NCBI RefSeq assembly: GCF_030272615.1
Contig: NC_081406.1
Span: 215,633,497 to 215,697,496, forward strand
DNA length: 64,000 nucleotides
Origin: Cryptomeria japonica
Lineage: Eukaryota > Streptophyta > Pinopsida > Cupressales > Cupressaceae
Direction: 5' to 3'
The notes beneath the pieces were generated by a model, which ran no database searches, had not been told where the DNA came from, and saw only the letters and a program-made list of their open reading frames with translations. Shown one piece after another: positions 1-10,741 of the stretch. Every line of letters begins with the position of its first letter. Positions within the stretch are counted from its first letter, which is position 1. The translations under genes were made by a program, and so were the position numbers.

Positions 1-650
1 AAAAAATATGGATTGTGGAAGCCTCATTTGAAGTATGCTTTAAGTGGTAGTGATGTTTATTTATAAGGTTATTATATTGAATTTAAGTTAGAATTTTGTC
101 TTAAATTGCTGAATTGTGGCTCAAATTTATGAGTTAAATATGAGATTCATTAAATATCAATCTTAATTTGAAATTTGTTTAGTATATTTAATGTTAATGC
201 TTAGAAAATTATTGTTGTACCATTAAAAAATTCTTTTTATAGGTAGGGTACATTTTCTCTCAATATTTTATTTTACTAAATTATCATACAAATTAGAAAA
301 GGGTGGTTAGTGGAGTGTTTTAAGAGAAAAACATAAGTTGTGGAAATGAAAGTGAACCAATGATTATGTTTGCTTTTACTTTTCTTAAATTAGAAAAAAA
401 ATTATTGACTGTGGAATCCTACTTTGAAGTATGATTTAAGTGGTAGTTATGTTTATTTATAAGGTTATTATATTGAATTAGAGTTAGAATTTTGTTAAAT
501 TGTCGAATTGTGACTCAAATTTATAATTTCAATTTGAGATTCTTTAAATATTAGTTTCGATTTGAAATTTGTTTAATATATCTAATGTTAATATTTGAGA
601 AATTGGTTGTGTACCATTCAAATATTCTATTTATAGATGTGCATTAGGGA
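1..650. repeat. Degenerate direct repeat family R1, two copies
   Basis: A segment at about 1-250 recurs at about 394-645. Both copies hold the stretch reading AAGTGGTAG then TGTTTATTTATAAGG, followed by a matching run to the TGTACCATT motif. Period is about 395 bp and identity looks like roughly 80%. No coding frame is conserved. It could be an old tandem duplication or a decayed satellite or element. Confidence 0.7.
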
Positions 651-655
651 AGAGT

Positions 656-1395
656 GAAATCTATATGTATGTGTTTTGCATGAGTAAAAGTAAAACTTTC
701 ATAATTTAATATGATATTAGAAACTTTTAAAAATATTGGCTATGATTTATGTAGTTAGGTAGCTATACGTTGGATTATGGAAGAAGTGCAAACTAGTTAT
801 AGATAATGGTCATGGTGGAGAACTTGCACTCTTAAAAGAGATTGTAAAATCTATATGTATTTATGTATTTTGCATAAGTAAATTAAAAAATTATAGTTTG
901 ATACAGTAGTAAATCTATTTAAAAATATTGGCTATAGATTATGTAGTTAGGTTGTTATAGGTTTGATTTTGCAAGAAGAACAGACTAGTTATATATGATG
1001 GTAGCATTCAAATATCTAGGTCATAGTGGAGAAATTGTACTATTGAAAGTGATTATAAAATCTATATGTATATGTGTATTTTCCATGACTAAAAGTAAAC
1101 AAATTTTATATTTTGATATGATATTAGAACCCTTAAGAATCTTGGCTATGGATTATGTATTTAGGTTATTATAGATTGAATTTTCAAGAAGCATAAACTA
1201 GTTATAGATGATGGTCATAAAAGAGTTTGTAAAATTTGTATGTATGTATTTTTTATGAGTAAAAATAAGTATTCTTTATATTTGGATATGATATTGGATC
1301 CCTTTGAAAATCTTGGCTATGGGTTATGTAGTTAAGTTGTTATAGATTGAATTTTGCAAGAGGCAAAAACTAGTTAGATATTATGATTGTGTTTG
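656..1395. repeat. Degenerate tandem repeat family R2, four copies
   Basis: Four head-to-tail copies of a 160-210 bp unit begin near 657, 847, 1058 and 1231. Each starts with AAATCTATATGTATGT or a close variant. Each then has GATATGATATTAGAA-like sequence, a GGCTATGGATTATGTAGTTAGG core and an AAACTAGTTATAGATGATGG-like end. Spacing differs through small indels. No protein is encoded; this looks like an ageing local satellite. Confidence 0.75.
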
Positions 1396-1639
1396 GATAT
1401 CAATTTCATGGTGTTCTTTTTGCTATTTTAATTGCAACCTTTAGACAAGAATGAGTAATATTGTAGGCTTGACAATGTTGTGATGAGCATCTTGATAAGA
1501 ATAAAATAGAATTCAAGAATTTGCAAATTACTAATAGAAAACCATTTTTAATATAAAAAATAAAAATTATAAAGAATAAAATGTATTGAAGAGATAAAGT
1601 GAAGTTGTATTAAAATAATGATATGAATAGTCTAATCTT

Positions 1640-2050
1640 GTATTTGAAATATTCAAATAGACAATGCAAATGAATAATAAAATTTTAAATCTTTTATAAG
1701 CTACATGACAACTTCTTAATACTATTAACTAAAAAATAAATTATTAATCTCTCTATATTTGATTTAAATATTGTTTGAAATCATGAAGTCAACTTAGAAG
1801 AGAAATTATCCAAAGAAAGTGTTGTAATATTTTTTATTTATTTAAACTTGTTTTAAGAAATCAAATTATATATATATATAAAAAATTTTACTTTGAAATC
1901 TTCAAATAAATGATACAAAAGAAAAATGAATTTTTAAATCTTTTATATGTTATATGACAACTTTCTAAGACTATTAAGTCACAAATTAAATTACTAATTT
2001 CTCAAGTAATTCATTAAATACTGAGTTAAATCATGAAGTCAAAGAAAAAA
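1640..2050. repeat. Degenerate tandem duplication R3
   Basis: The block at about 1645-1800 recurs at about 1887-2045. Shared anchors are TTTGAAAT(A/C)TTCAAATA, TTTTAAATCTTTTATA, ACATGACAACTT and AATCATGAAGTCAA. The period is about 240 bp. No coding content is seen. Confidence 0.6.
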
Positions 2051-5000
2051 TAATTTTTCTTAAAAGGAATTGTTTATATTTTTCTTGAAAGCTTTATATT
2101 AAAAAAAAAAGTTTGTAGACTTTAGCTTGAAAGCTTGTATTTTTTTAGTGAATTCTATGTTTTTGTTTAGTTCTCTTTCTCTCATATTTTTACCTTCAGA
2201 ATTAATAATATTTAATTATTTATTTAAATAAACATCATTCAATGAAAGAGTTGATAAGATAAATCATGCAAATTAGAAAATAGAGATAATGTTAATTTAA
2301 TAAATGAAAGTAATATGGGCCTTGCTAAATGGTGAATGGAGGAAATTAATGCTCATCATAAAATGTGTTCAAAATCATAGTTAAAAAGATATAAAGAAAA
2401 TATTTAATAAAAAAGTAATCATAGATCTCAAATAAAATTGAATCATGTTAAATTAAAAATTGAGAGAATATTAATGATTAGAACTAATTATTTTGAATGT
2501 GAAAAATTAAAACTTCTAAGTGGTTGAATTTTTAGTTGGTAATCTTTCAAAAAGAATTTTGTAATTTTATTTGGACCATGGATGTATCTACAGTAAGACC
2601 TAGTTCACCTTTCTTAATGAAACATCACATATTGACATAAAACACTTTGATAACATTGTAAAATAATATTTAAAAATCATTTTGTCAAATTGAAATAAAT
2701 AATTATTAAAATATTCTATTTAAAAAAGATCTACAATGATGTGTAGACAACCAAACTTATCTCTTGAACTCAATTCACACTAACACACCTAAATGAATAA
2801 AAAATTGATTTATTAATTAATTAATTCTTTTTACTATTCATTGAATATTAATTGAATAAATCAATAATTCATTAAATTAATTAATCTCTTTTCTAAATTT
2901 CAAACTTAGATAAATAAATCCATAACTAATTAATTAATATGCATCATGCACAACCCAAAAAATTAAATGAATAAATTTTGCATTCAATTCCACATATTTT
3001 TTGTCATCAATAAATCAATATTATTAATCATCTACATTTGAGTCAAAGAAAAACTAATTTAATTAATATTTTTTATTTCTATAAAACACATTTGTTAAAT
3101 TCATCTAGCTTCTAGAAAAATCCTTCCATAAAATATCTAATATTCATTTAATCAATATGATATACACCCTCCGTTTTATACATGTGACTCACACATGTGT
3201 GACATCCCCTTGTCAAATATTTTATCCCAATGGGATTTGATAGACATGTGTGAAATCAATTTTTTTTTACAATCATGCATATTTGTGGCCCTTCTCACAA
3301 GTGAAAATTATTGATATTAATCCTTTGTTAGAATTAAGATAATATTGGCCATCCATATCCATTTGATCCTTGTCTTCTTCAAGTGCACTAACCATAAGGT
3401 GTCACTTTAAGGATCGTATTGTTCTTTTTCACAACACACCTAGTATGAGCCTACCAAAATGAGGACTTCCCTCTTCCTCTTCTATTTTCTTGGTGTTGGT
3501 TGATGTAGGCAACTCCAAGGTATCATAGTTAGGATTTTGTTTCTTCAAGAGGGTACTTTTTTTAATCATAAATGGATAACAAATTTTGAAATAGATAGAA
3601 TTTCCTTTTTCATTTATAATTTTTTTCTAGTATATGCAAGTTACCATCTTTTACATTCAAATTTATAGGTTTCTTCCTCATAACTGATTCACTTATCTTT
3701 TCCCACATGATTGGTTAGCCAACATTCGTTTGTATGATACTTCTTTATGGGTATCTTCTACTTTATTAAACCACTCCTTATCATATGCTTAAATGTAAGG
3801 TTCATTGAGACTACCCACACCCACACCTATTGAGAGATTCCAACCTCTTATGAGACTTTAATGTGCTGGTTACCTACATTATTATTAATTTTTTTGGTTC
3901 ACTTCTACATAGTCTATTGACATGGTCTGTTTTACAAACCTCACCCATATGGAAATATAAGGTTATATTGAACATTTTTTCAACCACACTATAAAGTGTC
4001 ATTCACACAACTTTTCATAAATGCTATACAATGATGAGCTCAATAATGAATACTATTGATATCATCATTCCAAAATCTTAATAACATATGATGACAAAAT
4101 GTTAATGCCACCATTATATTTTCTGATGTGAACTGCACCTCTTTCACTTAATATATCCAATGCACATGATTTTTTTTATGGTCAATAGTTGAGTAAAAGC
4201 CTATAATTATAAAATAAAGACCATATAAACTAGATAGAAAATAACTATTATATGTTTGGTTCACTTGGCATCTCTCACATAACAATAACCTCTCAAAATA
4301 CTGCACTCTCCTACTTAAGCATTTAAAACACATCTACCACTTGGAAAAGTAAATGCTCTCAATGCTTGCAAAAGTTACAATTGATAATTGTTTTTAATTA
4401 AATATTATACATTAAAAAACTTAAGAACATAGAAAATAAATTTCTCCAGTGCTTAATACAAATGGACAAAGACTCAAAGAATTAATATTTTCATAGATCA
4501 ACAATCAAAGAGTAAATCATACAGAAAAAGTGTATCGATTTCTTGGTTTAAAAATAGATTTTAATAAAAAAGACTATTAACTCCAAGTGTTTAGCTATAA
4601 TATTCTTTATCTTTTTTTTTAATTAATTTATTGGCATTCTTGGTTAATTAAACATATTTTTTGAATATTTCTACTCTCATACATGAACATAGTTTGAATA
4701 TCTCATTAAAATTTATATGGTTGACATTAAATTGAAAACAAACATTAACCTAGATTTAAATAAGCATTCCCTAATCCTCTAACTAATTAAAATAAACCTT
4801 GTTTCTAGATGGTAATACAATTTTTTTTCCTTCACAATATAAATGATAGTTAGAGCCAAAAAAATGAAGCATGAATTAATGGAATGTGCTTACATTATCA
4901 AAGAAAGTTATACTATGGGAAAACACCAATATTAATATAGGCTTTATAGACATGGATGACTTTTGATAGATGTTACATGACCTAGATATAGTAGTTTAGA

Positions 5001-6773
5001 AGATCATGTTGGATATATTGGTTTAGAAGATGGGATTCTCTCAAGATGAAAAGATATTAAGGAGTACATAGTCCTTAGCTACCTCAATTTTAAATGCTAA
5101 AGTGAAATAGAAAGGAAACTTTATGCTAAACTTGATAAGTGATATAAAATTGAAATTCTTACTGACTCATGAATACATATGATAAAATTTTATGAAGTAC
5201 ATAAAAGGAAAGTATAGGAAATCTAGAAGCTAACACCAAACAAATTATCTCTCAACTTTAAACATTGGCATGTGATGTTAATGTTTGTGTGATTGTGTTG
5301 TTGTCTACACAAAAATAGCTAGAAAGCTACTAGAAAGGAGATTTAATCTATCAAACACATTTACCCATGCTCAAATTGATAAATAGTGAGATTTTTTGTT
5401 CCTTGGAATGGGTGGGAGTAGTCATTACAAGAACGTTTTCCTACTCGTACATGCATCATTGAATAATATCATTTCAATCTTGAAATCTCTCAAGATGTTT
5501 GTGTGTTGCATAGATGTTTGTGCATTGTACTCACATCCAATAGATTTTTCTTAAAAAACAATCCATAGGCTGCTAATGTTACATCATTGTTGCCTATGAA
5601 GCAAGAATCATGAAATCTCGATCATAGGTTCTCACAATGTGTAATTTTTGGTATGAATTTTTGCCCTCACTTTAGTGAACTGATCATTTAGATAAATTAG
5701 CTACACTAAAGTAGCTAAAAATATATAAAACATTAATTATGAAAAGTGCATTAATTACATCAAAAAGGATATTGTAGAGGGTGTAGAGGTTGACTAGGAT
5801 GATGTGAATGATGAATCCAATGATTGCATTTGACAAAAAAATATAGCATCTAATGTGAAGTTTGGGTAATACAAAATTAAAGATGTCAGTTCTCAAAAGT
5901 GGAAGAACCTATCATGGCAAGAAGAATGCTTAAGAAAGGTAGTGTGAGTTGAAATAAAAAATTGATAGAGATGTGAATATATACCCCCTTGTATTTTTTC
6001 CCTAGTTGAGAGGGAAAAAATAAGAGGGTTGAAGGATCAAGTGCACCACAAATTTTTTTCAAAAATGGGTGAAAATTTGACTATATGCATGAAAATTGGG
6101 TCCTAGAAGGGTTATTTTTACTATTCATGATGAGGAAATTTTCCAAGAGTTATATAAAGCCCTAGTGAATATGCCTCATAGATGGGAGTTATATCTTCCA
6201 ACGATCAAGGAACTATAGTCCATATTGGAGAACAATAAGCCCTTGGATGACATAGGCCAAAAAATTTTCATTTCATTTTTTTTAGTAGATTCTTTTCTAA
6301 TTAGAATAAAATAAGCTACATAAGCATCTTGGAAATGCCTAGGCATCTAGAACTCATGTTGTTGTCTAGGATTTGGGATATGCTAGCATCATGAAAACAT
6401 GCTATCATCCCTTGGAGATGCTGGTGTCTAAGAGGTGTAGTACTATCATCAAAGTCAAAAAAGTAGACTTTTTTGCCTAGGGATATAGAAAATTCTTTAA
6501 AGGTACTAAGTTGAATACAAATTAGATATAGAGAGATTGTTTTGTGTGGTAGGGATTTATAGGGCATACCAAAGGTTTGCAGGCATATTGAAAGGCATAT
6601 CTTGTGTATGTTATAGAGTTGCATAGATGACATTACATGAGAGAACTATAGGTTACTTTGGTGAGTCAATATTGTTAGCAAAATGGTGTCTCAACCTTAC
6701 ATATATATAAGGTTATTATTTTTAGTAAGTTTCCATTTGAGCATGTAGTGGTCTAAAACTTTCCCTAGAGATT
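2051..6773. other. AT-rich intergenic DNA, no gene recognised
   Basis: I find no protein domain, RNA gene or intact element here. The longest reading frames (61, 70 and 105 codons at 4148-4333, 5684-5896 and 6316-6633, all minus) have no recognisable motif and low-complexity composition expected by chance in AT-rich DNA. Several short inverted repeats occur, the best at 5993-6021. The last five bases (6769-6773, AGATT) would be the left target-site copy of element E, whose right end lies outside the window. Confidence 0.6.
5993..6021. repeat. Perfect 11-bp inverted repeat
   Basis: ATTTTTTCCCT at 5993-6003 is exactly complementary to AGGGAAAAAAT at 6011-6021, with a 7-base loop. It could form a hairpin or be the end of a decayed small DNA element. 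No flanking target-site duplication was recognised. Confidence 0.6.
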
Positions 6774-7156
6774 TGTTGGAGTTATTGGATATGGTTGTTC
6801 ATTGTTGCTTCTAGGGTATGTTGTTGTCATCGATGTCAACTATTCCTATGGTTTATTCCAGTGAGTTTGGGAAGATCTTTTGATCCAGTTTTGTAGCTTG
6901 GTTATGTTGATCACTACTTTGTAGAATCTAGTATTTCCTTTGGTATATTATGGTGTGATTAGATCTTATGCTAAGGTTTTGGGATATTGTTTGGGATGAT
7001 CTTGTGTATCTTCATTTTAGATGGTTCATTATTTGGTGCCCTGCAAATTATCTTTCTTCATGACAGTTGTTGATTGGTTGCACGTTTTTGAGCTTTCTGA
7101 TGTTGATCGATGAAGATTTGATGTGTTGTTGGTGTAGTTGTTGGTAATGAATCTAA
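6774..7156 (+). repeat. 5' LTR of copia element E, left part
   Basis: The LTR begins TGTTGGAGTTATTGGATATG and contains TCATCGATGTCAAC, a sequence shared with the start of the other copia LTRs here (D, A, F). After 383 bp it is interrupted by chromovirus G and resumes at 18963. The last five bases (7152-7156, TCTAA) are the target-site copy for G. The rejoined LTR is about 1250 bp, matching the 1.2-1.3 kb of related LTRs in the window. The far end is identified from the PBS at 19832. Confidence 0.7.
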
Positions 7157-8875
7157 TGTAACAACCACCATAATTCATCCAACAAAATTGAGTATATTTT
7201 TTTTTTTTTCTTTATTATGTTTTATTCAATTGCATACTCTGGGCATCCATCCAAATAGGATTGGGCATTCATCCATTCGGGATGAGCTCCTAACCATACG
7301 GGTTGGAAATTGTCCATACGGGATGTAAATTTCATCTATCCAATACGGGATAGGCATCTACCCATACGGGGTAGGCATCCATCCAAACGGGATAGGAGGT
7401 GCTCTGGCCAGAGACTTAGACTCATCGGGACCATTCGGGTCCTGAGCCACTCACTAAGTACTACATTCTTCTAACAAGAATGCACCGAGGTCGCCGTCAT
7501 TAGGAGTAATAAGAAAATAAGACAAGCTTGAATTCCGCCTCGGAATTTGGTTTAAAGCCTCGGGAAGTCAAGCGAATCCATACGGGATTCCTTCCGAGTA
7601 TGCATTGAATTGAGTTTGATTATCTTATCTTTCGATTAGGATTCTTACTCAACCAAGCCTAGACCCCACCCACGAACGCCTGAGTACGAGGGACAACTCC
7701 GTCCCAAGACTGCCTACATACCCGCTTCGGCACGGGATCAAGGCGTAAAGTATGTAGTTCTGTTTTCTAATCTATGGTTTGATGTAAACTGATTTTGTGG
7801 GTACGCAACCCTTTCTAGGGTCAGTGTCCCAGACAGTTTCTCTGCGGTTGCTACCCACGAAGGTAGCATTTAAGCGGAGGCTCAAGATGGCCTATTGCTT
7901 GTGGCCTAACAAAATAACTTGAACCTAATTCTTATCACGAGCGTCACCCAATTTCAATCACCAATATCCCTTCGAGGTGAATAAATAAATAAATAAAGTA
8001 ATTTTCATGAGAGCTCTTAACTTGACCGTCCCTAAGAGGGGTTTACTAAGGTTTATCTCAACGGATGTGAAATTCATTTAAAAGTTATCTTATTAAATTA
8101 TCGATCCAAGAGGGATTACCCGCCCCTTGGATTTTTAACTTCCAAATGTCCCTTATTACTCCCCGACGATTTATAGGGACGATGCCACAGACGTCGTTAA
8201 TGCAGCTTTATTAGGCGTTAAGTGCAGTAGTTCAACACGACGGCATTACCCGTAAGCGTGACCCAGAGGCACCATATATACCGAACGCTGCTAGTTTTGG
8301 TTTTCCAACTTCCTTTATTTAGTTTTCTAACTACGAATAACAAAATGAAAGCGTAAATAATTGAAGTAGCTACTTGAAGTGTAATTTGCGTAACAATGAA
8401 ACTGGCATAATAATAATTTCATGAAGATATAAATATTCAAAAAAAATTCGCATGCTATGGGTCCAAAATAACGATTACATTTAAGCATTTGTTTTAAAGA
8501 TCAATCAAGTGTCTCAACGATTCTTAATGGGTTGAGTAACTTAAAAATAGTCTACAATTTTTTTTTAAAAAAAAGCTTGCTAAGGCAATTTAAATTATGA
8601 GCTTGCTACATATTAGCCCAATTTTTCTAAGTCGAAATACAATGTCTTAAGGTTAACCAAAATAATAAAAAAAAAACATCATCTCCTAAATGCCATTACT
8701 ATCTACTAAAAAAAAATTTAACTAAATATCTTAGTAAATGACTTAAGTATTAATTCCTAAATGTCATTATCAACTAAAATTTAATAACTTAGCAATTAAC
8801 ATAAAGTATTAACAAAACCCCAAGAGAAAAATTTCGATTAAAATTTAGAGGAAAGAAGAAACAACGCATGTTGTT

Positions 8876-9142
8876 TTTAATATGGCATAGGGTGCGGGGT
8901 GGGGACCACGGGTCCCATCACCCCTGCGGCCCTGCATGCGCAGGTCCGCAGAGATGAGGGGACCCGCGGGTTCCCCCCCGTACATACTGTGACGGTTACA
9001 TTGTAACCGCTGCATGCTGGCCGACGTAAAACGCCGTGCGTTACGGAGCCCGAGGGAAGATATGGAGTTCGAATTGTTTTTTCTTTGCTATTCTTTTTTT
9101 TGGTTATTTATTTATATGCATATATATATATGTTACAGTATT
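8876..9142 (-). promoter_or_regulatory. Candidate LTR promoter core of G: TATA-like tract and GC-rich block
   Basis: On the minus strand TATAAATAAATA (9105-9116) is followed downstream by a GC-rich block in otherwise AT-rich DNA. The block contains nested inverted repeats: CGGTTACA-T-TGTAACCG at 8993-9009, and GGGACC...GGGTCCC near 8903-8917. The counterpart in the other LTR is at 17166-17500. TATA followed by a structured GC-rich segment is a reasonable LTR promoter and start region, but no transcript evidence is available. Confidence 0.35.
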
Positions 9143-9299
9143 ATCATTATCATTTTATACAGGAGTATTATGTCTGTAAAAAAAAAATATTTGAAGATTA
9201 CTCAGAGCAGGGTAATAATAAGTAATTAACAATGTTTGTAGATTAATTTCAGGGATAGAATGAAGCAGTAACCAGAGGGATTTCCATTTCTTTGTGTTT

Positions 9300-9520
9300 C
9301 TACAGGGAGATGCATTCACAGATAAAGAGAGTTTATTTCTTTTCCTCATTTCTTTTGTTTCCTACACAGGGAAAACTTATTCACAGAGAAAGGAATTCAT
9401 TCCTTTACACAGGAAGAAAAAAAAATTTCATTCACAGAGAGAGTTATCCATTTTTATTTTTATTTTTCACAGGGAAAATTCATTCACAGAGGAAGGAGAT
9501 TTATTTATACACACAGGGAG
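9300..9520. repeat. Short interspersed ATTCACAGAG repeats inside G LTR
   Basis: The motif CACAGGGAAAA / TTCATTCACAGAG recurs about six times with 30-50 bp spacing (also about 17668-17890 in the other LTR). The repetition accounts for the overlapping open frames of 84-89 codons seen here, which I do not regard as genes. Confidence 0.6.
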
Positions 9521-9602
9521 ATCTAATTTTCATCAAAATAAACTGAAGATAATAATCTAATTTCCATTTACTCTAAAACTAATTTCTTATCAGAATTAAA
9601 AC

Positions 9603-9862
9603 AATGAATCTTATTTTCAAGAAAGAATGGATTTCATTCTACAAATCTGAGACAAAATAATGAATTTTATTCTCTAAAATCTGAAACTAATGTATCTTAT
9701 TTTCAAAAAGAAATGAATTTCATTCTACAAAATCTAAGACAAAACAATGAATTTTATTCTCTAAAATCTGAAACTAATGTATCTTATTTTCAAAAGGAAA
9801 TGAATTTCATTCTACAAAATCTAAGACAAAACAATGAATTTTATTCTCTAAAATCTGAAACT
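9603..9862. repeat. 87-bp tandem repeat, three copies, in G LTR
   Basis: Three consecutive copies of an 87-bp unit begin near 9603, 9689 and 9776. Each runs from AATGTATCTTATTTTCAAAA to CTCTAAAATCTGAAACT. Copies 2 and 3 are nearly identical and copy 1 is more diverged. The same array is at about 17970-18229 in the other LTR, so it predates the insertion. Confidence 0.85.
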
Positions 9863-10590
9863 AAAAATTTAACAATGAATCTTATTTTACAATAAATCTC
9901 ATTCTTTACAAAATCTAAAAACTAAATTCATATCAAGAAATTTAACAATGAATCTTATTAAAACCAGGATTCTCATTTTCTACAAAATCTAAACTAATTC
10001 TTTAACAAAATACAATTAAAATTCCATACTCATAATTAATCCAATCAAATCTAATCTTCCATAAAAATGAGATGCATGAACTAAGTTGGAGGAACCTGGA
10101 TGCTTGAAGATGGTGTGGAGTCTTCCTTGCTCCTCCAATTTGAAGAAAAATCCTCCAACAAAATCCTAGCTGCCAATGAAGTGGACTACCAAAGAGAATT
10201 CAACTTGCAGAAATTTCTTATCAAGATTAGCTAGCTTTTCCTTTGAAACTTGTTCCCATTTTATAAAAGAAATCACAATTTCCCACTACCTATTTTTTTA
10301 ATTAAAAAAAAGAGATTCTTCTCCCAATTTGGCCTCCATGCAAATTAATTAGGCTTAGTGGGAGGAGTTACATGCAAGGAGGTGGAGAAGCCTCTAGAAG
10401 CTTCTTATTCCTCCTACAACATGTGCCTTAATTTGGGTGAGGGAAATTAAATATCAATTTTAAAATATATATGCATTTTCCATGTGTGTGTGGTTTATTA
10501 ATTTATTCCCTTACAATATTCATTCAAAGAGTATAAATAAAGTTTTGTATTTAAATCAAAAAAGAAAAGTGATAAAGGAGGGTTGTGACA

Positions 10591-10603
10591 TCCTCCCCCC
10601 CTT
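10591..10603 (-). other. Polypurine tract of G
   Basis: On the minus strand AAGGGGGGGAGGA directly abuts the 3' LTR. This is the expected position and composition of the plus-strand primer for reverse transcription. Confidence 0.85.
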
Positions 10604-10663
10604 AATCTGTGCATCGTCCCGATGCACTTATTAAATGCATTCAAAAGAGTTTATAGTTCATGT

Positions 10664-10741
10664 TCAAAACAAAAAGGGAAATAGCTGCTGCATCTCCTTA
10701 GTATCCTCCCACGTGGCATTCTTCTCGTCATACTGGTCCCA
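10664..10741 (-). pseudogene. In-frame tail of G chromodomain beyond a stop
   Basis: Beyond the TAA at 10742-10744 the same frame stays open for 25 codons to TGA at 10664-10666. It encodes the second half of a chromodomain, including the WDQY and ATWE motifs. The stop is most simply a C-to-T change. A shortened chromodomain would be predicted to impair binding to methylated histone tails; readthrough is possible but not shown. Confidence 0.75.

Larger units (their letters stand above)
7157..10590 (-). repeat. 3' LTR of element G
   Basis: This LTR is 3434 bp, almost identical to 15455-18957. Read on the minus strand, it carries a block of tandem repeats (about 9300-9862), a TATA-like AT tract (9105-9132), then a GC-rich block (8876-9075). 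Differences from the other LTR include a four- versus five-unit AATA run near 7980, scattered C/T changes and a much shorter TA run. As the downstream copy it holds the polyadenylation region. Confidence 0.93.

Noticed and set aside
4148-6633. Minus-strand open frames of 61, 70 and 105 codons in the left intergenic region
   Set aside because: They have no recognisable motif and a composition typical of AT-rich DNA, and nothing in the context suggests a gene.
9014-9560. Overlapping open frames in G LTR (also 17238-17927)
   Set aside because: They arise from internal short repeats and the TA run in the LTR. The frames overlap one another and encode low-complexity peptides.
9603-9862. CRISPR-like array
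   Set aside because: The units are 87-bp contiguous tandem repeats without spacers, in a plant retrotransposon LTR.
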